The position numbers were made by a program, and so were the translations under genes. 64,000 bases of DNA from Cupriavidus laharis (GTDB lineage: Bacteria > Pseudomonadota > Gammaproteobacteria > Burkholderiales > Burkholderiaceae): NCBI RefSeq assembly GCF_914271435.1, contig NZ_CAJZAI010000004.1, forward strand, positions 464,744-528,743. Reading direction: 5' to 3'. The stretch's first letter is position 1, and each line of letters begins with the position of its first letter. Below, piece after piece: positions 58,546 to 64,000 of the stretch. A model generated the notes under the pieces. The model did not search any database and was not told the DNA's origin. It saw only the letters and a program-made list of their open reading frames with translations.

Positions 58546-59328
58546 ATGCGTACCATCCAGCAATTGTTTGACCTGAAGGGCCGTACCGCGCTGATCACCG
58601 GCGGTTCGCGTGGGCTTGGCCTGCAGATCGCCGAAGCGCTCGGCGAGCAGGGCGCGCGCGTCGTGCTGTCCGCGCGCAAGGCGGACGAACTGCAGTCCGC
58701 GCAGGCGCATCTGAAATCGCGCGGCATCGAAGCCGACTGGATCGCTGCCGACGGCGCGCAGGAGGCCGATATCGCCCGCCTCGCCGACGAAGCGCTCGCG
58801 AAGCTCGGCCATGTCGATATCCTCGTCAACAATGCCGGCGCTACGTGGGGCGCTCCCGCCGAGGACCACCCGGTCGAAGCCTGGGACAAGGTGATGAACC
58901 TGAACATCCGCGGCCTGTTCCTGCTGACGCAGCGTATCGGCAAGCTGTCGATGATCCCGCGCCGTTACGGCCGCGTCATCAACGTCGCGTCGATTGCCGG
59001 CCTGGCGGGCAACCCCCCGGGGTCGATGGAAACGATTGCCTACAATACCTCCAAGGGCGCCGTGGTCAATTTCACGCGCACGCTGGCAGGCGAATGGGGC
59101 GAGCACAACATCACCGTCAACGCGCTGGCGCCGGGCTTCTTCCCGTCGAAGATGACCAAGGGTTCGCTGGATCGTATGGGCGTGGATGCCATGTGCGCGG
59201 GCGTGCCGCTGCACCGCCTGGGCGACGACGAAGACCTGAAGGGCGCCGCGCTGCTGTTCGCGAGCGACGCCGGCAAGCACATCACCGGCCAGATCCTGGC
59301 CGTGGACGGCGGCGTCAGCGCAGTCTGA
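58546..59328 (+). CDS. Short-chain dehydrogenase/reductase (SDR)
   Basis: 260 residues. The cofactor motif TGGSRGLG (about residues 18-25), the NNAG block (about 95) and the catalytic Ser, Tyr and Lys (NVASIAG; AYNTSKGAV) are intact, with the C-terminal ILAVDGGVSAV. It resembles the FabG/gluconate-5-dehydrogenase-like group of NAD(P)H-dependent oxidoreductases. Being in the same run as beta-oxidation genes, a 3-hydroxyacyl-CoA or related alcohol is a reasonable substrate, but this is inferred. Confidence 0.88.
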   Translation: MRTIQQLFDLKGRTALITGGSRGLGLQIAEALGEQGARVVLSARKADELQSAQAHLKSRGIEADWIAADGAQEADIARLADEALAKLGHVDILVNNAGATWGAPAEDHPVEAWDKVMNLNIRGLFLLTQRIGKLSMIPRRYGRVINVASIAGLAGNPPGSMETIAYNTSKGAVVNFTRTLAGEWGEHNITVNALAPGFFPSKMTKGSLDRMGVDAMCAGVPLHRLGDDEDLKGAALLFASDAGKHITGQILAVDGGVSAV

Positions 59329-59446
59329 GGGCCATCCGCGCACTGTCCGAGCGATAGTCGAAGTTTGCGGCAATAATGCGGAACCGGTGTCGGCGGCACG
59401 GCTTGCCGCCGGCACCACACCATCCCCCACACTGACTCGCATTGCC

Positions 59447-59884
59447 ATGAACCAGTACACCGGCTCGCTGAGCCATATCCCCTTCCTTGCCGATCTCGGC
59501 GTGACCTGCACCCTGGCGGAAGGCGGACGCAGCGAGATCTCGCTGCCGATCGAGAAGCGCCACCAGAACAGCTGGGACATGGCACACGGCGGCGTGATCA
59601 TGACGCTGCTCGACGTGGCCATGGCGATCGCCGGCCGCAGCAGCGATGCCGACGGCCGCGGCGTGGTCACCATCGAGATGAAGAGCAGCTTCATGGCGCC
59701 GGGGCGCGGCCACCTGACCGCGCGCGGCACTACCGTGCACCGCACCACCACCATGGTGTTCTGCGAGGCCGAGATCGTCGACGCCGACGGCAAGACCGTG
59801 GCGCGGAGCTCGGGCACGTTCAAGTACATCCGGCGCATGCCGCCGCAGCGTCCGGGCGCCACCGATACCGGCGCCGACGGCTGA
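59447..59884 (+). CDS. PaaI-type acyl-CoA thioesterase (hotdog fold)
   Basis: 145 residues. The hotdog core motif WDMAHGGVIMTLLDVAMAIAG (partly quoted) contains the H-G-G turn followed by the catalytic acidic residue, and VVTIEMKSSFMAPGRG is the second family block. Such enzymes hydrolyse acyl-CoA or hydroxylated phenylacetyl-CoA and relieve CoA trapping. The ATG at 59447 has no clear ribosome-binding site; it lies 118 bp after the SDR stop codon. Confidence 0.85.
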   Translation: MNQYTGSLSHIPFLADLGVTCTLAEGGRSEISLPIEKRHQNSWDMAHGGVIMTLLDVAMAIAGRSSDADGRGVVTIEMKSSFMAPGRGHLTARGTTVHRTTTMVFCEAEIVDADGKTVARSSGTFKYIRRMPPQRPGATDTGADG

Positions 59885-60011
59885 GGGCCGGCGCCGCAAG
59901 CACATGGGGGCGGCTCGGCCGTCCCTGCATCGCAACCCAGTTTCCACACAGTCTCCTGCAGTCTTCCGCGGTTTTCCGCAGTTTTCCAACTCCCATTGGA
60001 AGGACCCGACC

Positions 60012-61022
60012 ATGTCCAACACATTCAAGCGCATCGTCCTGGCATCGCGTCCCGAAGGCGCGGTGACGCCCGCCAACTTCCGCCTGGAGGAAGTGCCCGT
60101 TCCGCAGATTGCCGACGGCCAGGTGCTAGTGCGCAACCACTACCTGTCGCTGGACCCGTACATGCGCGGCCGCATGAACGACAGCAAGTCCTACGCCGCA
60201 CCGCAGCCGCTCAATGAGGTGATGATCGGCGGTACGGTCGGCGAAGTCGTGGCCAGCAAGAACAGCAAGTTCAAGGTTGGCGACAAGGTGGTCGGCATGT
60301 TCGGCTGGCAGGAGATGGGCGTTAGCGACGGTACGGGCCTGCAACCCGTGGATACCACGCATCTTCCGCTGTCGGCCTACCTGGGTTCGGTCGGCATGCC
60401 GGGCGTGACGGCGTGGTACGGCCTGAACAAGATCATCCAGCCCAAGGCGGGGCAGACCGTGGTGGTCAGCGCCGCGTCGGGTGCGGTCGGCAGCGTGGTC
60501 GGGCAGTTGGCGAAGCTGGCCGGCTGCCGTGCCGTGGGCTTTGCCGGCGGCAAGGACAAGTGCGATTACGTGGTCAATGAGCTCGGCTTCGATGCGTGTA
60601 TCGACTACAAGGCGGCCAAGGACGCCAAGGAGCTCTACACGATGCTCAAGGCCGCCACGCCTGATGGCATTGACGGCTACTTCGAGAACGTCGGCGGCGA
60701 CATCCTCGATGCCGTGCTGACGCGCATGAATGCGTTCGGCCGCATCGCCATGTGCGGCATGATCGCGGGCTATGACGGGCAGCCGCTGCCGCTGAAGAAC
60801 CCGCAGCTGATCCTGGTGTCGCGCCTGACCATCGAGGGCTTTATCGTTTCCGAACACATGGAGGTGTGGCCGCAGGCGCTGAAGGAGCTGGGCACGGCTG
60901 TCGCGCAGGGCAAGATCAAGTTCCGCGAATCGGTCGCACAGGGACTCGAAAGCGCGCCGGAAGCGTTCATGGGCCTGCTCAAGGGCAAGAACTTCGGCAA
61001 GCAGTTGGTGAAGCTGGTGTAA
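60012..61022 (+). CDS. NADP-dependent oxidoreductase (medium-chain, leukotriene B4 dehydrogenase/CurA-like)
   Basis: 336 residues from an ATG after GGAAGGA. The zinc-free MDR enzymes of this group open with RIVLASRPEG and have LSLDPYMRGRM, the nucleotide motif VVSAASGAVGSVVGQLAK and YFENVGGDILDAVL. They reduce the double bond of alpha,beta-unsaturated ketones or aldehydes. The gene is in the same direction as the catabolic run, with 127 bp before it that contain two short TTTTCCGC-like repeats. Confidence 0.9.
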   Translation: MSNTFKRIVLASRPEGAVTPANFRLEEVPVPQIADGQVLVRNHYLSLDPYMRGRMNDSKSYAAPQPLNEVMIGGTVGEVVASKNSKFKVGDKVVGMFGWQEMGVSDGTGLQPVDTTHLPLSAYLGSVGMPGVTAWYGLNKIIQPKAGQTVVVSAASGAVGSVVGQLAKLAGCRAVGFAGGKDKCDYVVNELGFDACIDYKAAKDAKELYTMLKAATPDGIDGYFENVGGDILDAVLTRMNAFGRIAMCGMIAGYDGQPLPLKNPQLILVSRLTIEGFIVSEHMEVWPQALKELGTAVAQGKIKFRESVAQGLESAPEAFMGLLKGKNFGKQLVKLV

Positions 61023-61091
61023 GCGGTACAGGCGTTGCCGGCCCTGCGCGGCCGGCCGTCCCGTATGGAACGACAACCACAGGAGACACCG

Positions 61092-61937
61092 ATGCACGCA
61101 CCGCAAGCCCGGCCAGCACCCGACGACGAGATCGGCGCCGGCCTGTCCGAAGAGGTCAAGGCCCGCTACCGCAACCTGCCGCGCCCGCCGCAGTTCGATA
61201 CGCCGGCGCAGGAACGCCTGCACCGCAAGCAGCGCCTGGCTGCGGCGTTCCGGCTGTTCTCGAAGTTCGGTTTCGACGAAGGCGTCGCGGGACACATCAC
61301 CGCGCGCGATCCCGAGTTCGGCGACACCTTCTGGGTCAACCCGTTCGGCGTGCATTTCAGCCAGGTGAAGGTGTCGAACCTGATCCGCTGCGACCACCAC
61401 GGCAATGTGGTGGAAGGCGATTACCCGGTCAACGCGGCCGCCTTCGCGATCCATTCGCGCGTGCACCAGACCCGGCCTGATGCCGTGGCCGCGGCGCATT
61501 CGCACAGCACGTATGGCCGCGCTTGGTCCACGCTGGGCCGTCCGCTTGATCCGCTCACGCAGGACGTCTGCGCGTTCTACAACGACCACGCAGTCTATGA
61601 CGACTTCGGCGGCGTGGTGGTGGAGCTGGACGAAGGCCAGCGCATCGCCAACGCGCTGGGACCGAACAAGGCCGCCATCCTGCAGAACCACGGGCTGCTG
61701 ACGGTTGGCAAGACCGTCGATGAAGCCGCATGGTGGTTCATCACCATGGAGCGTTCCTGCCAGGTGCAGTTGCTGGCCGAGGCCGCTGCCGCGCGCACCA
61801 ATGCGCCGCTCAAGCTCATCTCGGACGCGGCCGCACGCCAGGCCTATTCGATCGTCGGTACCGTGCAGGCGGGCTGGTTCCAGTTCCAGCCGCTGTACGC
61901 CCGCATCGTCAAAGAGCAGCCCGACCTGCTGGACTGA
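61092..61937 (+). CDS. Class II aldolase/adducin-family protein
   Basis: 281 residues from an ATG after AGGAG. The fold is shown by the zinc-ligand histidines in AAAHSHSTYGRAWS and NHGLLTVG, and by the opening GHITARDPEFGDTFWVNPFGVHF (partly quoted), where the usual N-G-S/T block is found in enzymes. Class II aldolases split sugar phosphates; many adducin-like members of betaproteobacteria have no proven activity. It is followed by the second SDR gene 76 bp on. Confidence 0.85.
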   Translation: MHAPQARPAPDDEIGAGLSEEVKARYRNLPRPPQFDTPAQERLHRKQRLAAAFRLFSKFGFDEGVAGHITARDPEFGDTFWVNPFGVHFSQVKVSNLIRCDHHGNVVEGDYPVNAAAFAIHSRVHQTRPDAVAAAHSHSTYGRAWSTLGRPLDPLTQDVCAFYNDHAVYDDFGGVVVELDEGQRIANALGPNKAAILQNHGLLTVGKTVDEAAWWFITMERSCQVQLLAEAAAARTNAPLKLISDAAARQAYSIVGTVQAGWFQFQPLYARIVKEQPDLLD

Positions 61938-62013
61938 AGCCGGCCGGCCGCCGAGCCGGGACAGAGACAGGTCCGGTCAGGACCAGGACATAGCGAGAGA
62001 GGGGAACGACGTC

Positions 62014-62916
62014 ATGAAGCAATTCGAAGGCAGGGTGGCTGTCATCACCGGCGGCGCGTCGGGCTTTGGCAAGGAGTTTGCCCGCACCGGTGCGGCGCTC
62101 GGCATGAAGCTGGTGCTGGCGGATGTGCAGCAGGATGCGCTGGACGCAGCCGTGGCCGAATTGAAGGCGCAGGGTGCCGACGTGTTCGGCTTGCGCACCG
62201 ATGTATCGCGAGGCGAACAGGTGCAGGCACTGGCCGATGCGGCCATGGAGCGATTCGGGCAGGTCAACCTGCTGTTCAACAACGCCGGCGTGGGCGCGGG
62301 CGGCCTGTTGTGGGAGAACTCGCTGAAGGACTGGGAATGGGTGCTGGGCGTGAACCTGTACGGCGTGATCCACGGCGTGCGCATCTTCACGCCGCTGATG
62401 CTGGCGGCGGCCGCGAAGGATCCGGCGTACCAGGCGCACATCGTCAACACAGCGTCGATGGCGGGCCTGCTCAGCCCACCGGCCATGGGTGTGTACAACG
62501 TCTCCAAGCACGCGGTGGTGACGCTGACCGAAACGCTGTACCAGGACCTCGGGCTGGTCACCGAGCAGGTGCGCTGCTCGGTGCTGTGCCCGTATTTCGT
62601 GCCGACCGGCATCAACCAGTCGCAGCGCAACCGGCCTGCGGATCTCGCCAACGACGTGCCGCCGACACGTTCGCAGATGGTGTCGCAGGCGCTGACGGAC
62701 AAGGCGGTCAGCTCGGGCAAGGTCACGGCCGAGGACGTGGCACGGAAAACCTTCGATGCCATCCGCGAGGAAAGCTTCTATATTTATTCGCACCCGCAGG
62801 CCCTCGCACCGGTGCAGCAACGCTTCGAGGACATCATCGGCCAGCGCAATCCCGGCGATCCGTTCGCCGACAAGCCCGAGGTGCGCGCCGGCCTGGTTGC
62901 CGCGCTGCGCGGCTGA
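62014..62916 (+). CDS. Short-chain dehydrogenase/reductase (SDR), 300-residue type
   Basis: 300 residues from an ATG with GAGAGGGG upstream. It has TGGASGFGKEFA (cofactor), NNAGVGAGG, the Ser/Tyr/Lys triad (NTASMAGLL; YNVSKHAVV) and a C-terminal extension (about 240-300) beyond the ordinary 250 residues, containing YIYSHPQALAPVQQRFEDI. Members with this extension act on varied alcohols and ketones. It is transcribed with the aldolase-like and hydrolase genes; the substrate is unknown. Confidence 0.88.
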   Translation: MKQFEGRVAVITGGASGFGKEFARTGAALGMKLVLADVQQDALDAAVAELKAQGADVFGLRTDVSRGEQVQALADAAMERFGQVNLLFNNAGVGAGGLLWENSLKDWEWVLGVNLYGVIHGVRIFTPLMLAAAAKDPAYQAHIVNTASMAGLLSPPAMGVYNVSKHAVVTLTETLYQDLGLVTEQVRCSVLCPYFVPTGINQSQRNRPADLANDVPPTRSQMVSQALTDKAVSSGKVTAEDVARKTFDAIREESFYIYSHPQALAPVQQRFEDIIGQRNPGDPFADKPEVRAGLVAALRG

Positions 62917-62959
62917 CGCAACGCAACAAGCCAGACGAGGCCCGCGCATGGAGAACGCC

Positions 62960-63880
62960 ATGACCGCCCCCGCCGTGATCCGCCATCTGCAGTTTGCCAG
63001 CCTGCCCAACGGCACGCGCCTGCACTACGCCAGCGCCGGGGAGCGCGGCAAGCCGCTGATGCTGTTCGTGCATGGATTTCCGGAATTCTGGTTCGAATGG
63101 GAGGCCCAGCTGGCCGAGTTCGGCCACACGTATTTTGCGGTCGCGCCGGACTTGCGCGGCTTCAACCTGTCGAGCAAGCCCGAGGCGGTGGAAGCCTACC
63201 GCCCGCGCCATATCGTCGAGGACCTGGTGCAGTTCGTCAGCGCGCTCGGCTACGAGCACTGCGTGGTGGTGGCGCACGACTGGGGCGGGGCGATCTGCTG
63301 GAACCTGGCCATCCAGTTCCCGCAGCTGGTCGAGCAACTGGTGATCATCAATTCGCCGCATCCCTACGTGTTCGCGAAGGCCCTGGCCACCGACCCGCAG
63401 CAGCAGGCGGCTTCGGCCTATATGAACTGGCTGCGCCGGCCGGGCTCGGAAGAAGTCCTCGCCGCCAACAATTTCGCCATGCTGGAAAGCATGCTCACGG
63501 CCAGCGGCGAGCAGCCCGCGCCGTGGTTCAGCGGCGAGACGCGGGAGAAATACCTGGCCGCGTGGGCCCTGCCCGGTGAGGGCGCGTCGCATTCGTTGTC
63601 GGGCGGCGTCAATTACTACCGCGCTTCGCCGATGCATCCTCCGGGGCCGGGCGAGCCGCCGCCGGACATTTCACGGCTCGATCCGGCCGCGTTCGTGGTG
63701 CGTGTGCCGACGCTCGTGATCTGGGGCGAGCGCGATCGTGCGCTGCCGAAGTCGCTGCTGGATGGGCTCGAACAGTTCGTGCCGGACATGCGGCTGGAGC
63801 GCATTCCGGACGGCACGCACTGGGTGGTCCATGAGCAGCCCGAACTGGTCAACCGGCTGATACGCGGCGCATTGAAGTAG
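62960..63880 (+). CDS. Alpha/beta hydrolase, epoxide-hydrolase type
   Basis: 306 residues from the ATG at 62960, which has GGAGAAC properly spaced; an in-frame ATG at 62948 is an alternative. The oxyanion block is VHGFPEFWFEW, the nucleophile is the Asp in VVAHDWGGAICW, the acid lies near WGERDRALP, and the catalytic histidine is in DGTHWVVHEQP. The aspartate nucleophile (not serine) and the HGFPE motif indicate an epoxide hydrolase or haloalkane dehalogenase-like enzyme. It closes the gene run seen in this window. Confidence 0.9.
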   Translation: MTAPAVIRHLQFASLPNGTRLHYASAGERGKPLMLFVHGFPEFWFEWEAQLAEFGHTYFAVAPDLRGFNLSSKPEAVEAYRPRHIVEDLVQFVSALGYEHCVVVAHDWGGAICWNLAIQFPQLVEQLVIINSPHPYVFAKALATDPQQQAASAYMNWLRRPGSEEVLAANNFAMLESMLTASGEQPAPWFSGETREKYLAAWALPGEGASHSLSGGVNYYRASPMHPPGPGEPPPDISRLDPAAFVVRVPTLVIWGERDRALPKSLLDGLEQFVPDMRLERIPDGTHWVVHEQPELVNRLIRGALK

Positions 63881-64000
63881 GCGCGAAACCTGGCATTGCC
63901 ATGTGGGCAGGATGACTGTGTGGGCATGCCTGGCCGGATCACCGGCGGGCCAACGGCGGGCGGCGCCGGCCCCGCGGGGGCCCCTGTAAGCGCGGGGGGG
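63881..64000. other. Right-hand end without a recognisable gene
   Basis: The last 120 bases hold no supported gene. The final 45 or so are almost only G and C, ending in a run of seven G residues. Confidence 0.4.

Noticed and set aside
63950..64000. G/C-only tail at the window end as a biological repeat
   Set aside because: It looks more like the edge of an assembled sequence or a low-quality end than a functional element.

Overview
The window reads as a chromosome segment of a high-GC betaproteobacterium of the family Burkholderiaceae, most likely Cupriavidus (Ralstonia is the alternative). Grounds: high GC with strong third-position GC in every gene, and the familiar gene order tig-clpP-clpX-lon followed by tRNA-Val and tRNA-Asp and then ppiD. 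A purL gene converges with a stress/folding block, and there are long fatty-acid catabolic operons. The genus call rests on recalled family resemblance, not on a search.

Layout. 1-3.1 kb: start of a probable GNAT acetyltransferase (cut by the window edge), the peroxide-defence pair ahpC/ahpD, and an MFS organic-acid symporter. 3.2-6 kb: the envZ/ompR two-component system and a small secreted arginine-rich protein. 6-8.2 kb: an M20 amidohydrolase and an HpnD-type squalene-pathway synthase. 8.4-12.9 kb: a promoter with near-consensus boxes and a two-gene RND efflux operon. 12.9-14.8 kb: a small patch with a secreted cysteine-rich protein, tRNA-Leu(UAG), a candidate short transcript, and a BrnT/BrnA toxin-antitoxin pair behind a palindromic promoter. 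14.8-18.2 kb: VanZ-like protein, rlmJ and mnmC (RNA modification). 18.3-27.2 kb: the protein quality-control block tig, clpP, clpX, lon, two tRNAs and ppiD, each transcription unit closed by a clear intrinsic terminator. 27.2-33.7 kb: tesA divergent from an ABC ATPase, pgi, nnr with a tiny CxxC ORF coupled to it, and an amidase. 33.9-38.7 kb: a winged-helix regulator and purL. 38.8-43.1 kb: a same-strand block selO, msrB, yciB, bolA, a parvulin and a small unknown. 43.4-50.4 kb: an acyl-CoA ligase with a complete branched-chain-type ABC importer (binding protein, LivH, LivM, LivG, LivF). 50.4-52 kb: lysP. 52.2-63.9 kb: a long co-directional catabolic run: a fused enoyl-CoA hydratase/3-hydroxyacyl-CoA dehydrogenase, nicotinamidase, thiolase, acyl-CoA dehydrogenase, two short-chain dehydrogenases, PaaI-type thioesterase, NADP-dependent reductase, class II aldolase-like protein and an alpha/beta hydrolase.

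How the genes work together. The ligase plus ABC importer could take up and activate an organic or fatty acid, and the genes from 52.4 to 59.9 kb supply every step of beta-oxidation (dehydrogenase, hydratase, 3-hydroxyacyl-CoA dehydrogenase, thiolase) plus a thioesterase. Protein quality control and redox repair (AhpC/D, MsrB, SelO, Clp, Lon, parvulins) are the other theme. I found no CRISPR array, prophage, insertion sequence or unmistakably novel defence system. The least ordinary items are the BrnTA promoter/operator with a probably leaderless toxin start, the 35-codon CxxC ORF overlapping nnr, the promoter-terminator unit before tRNA-Leu, the eight-cysteine secreted protein, and the Walker A arginine in LivF.
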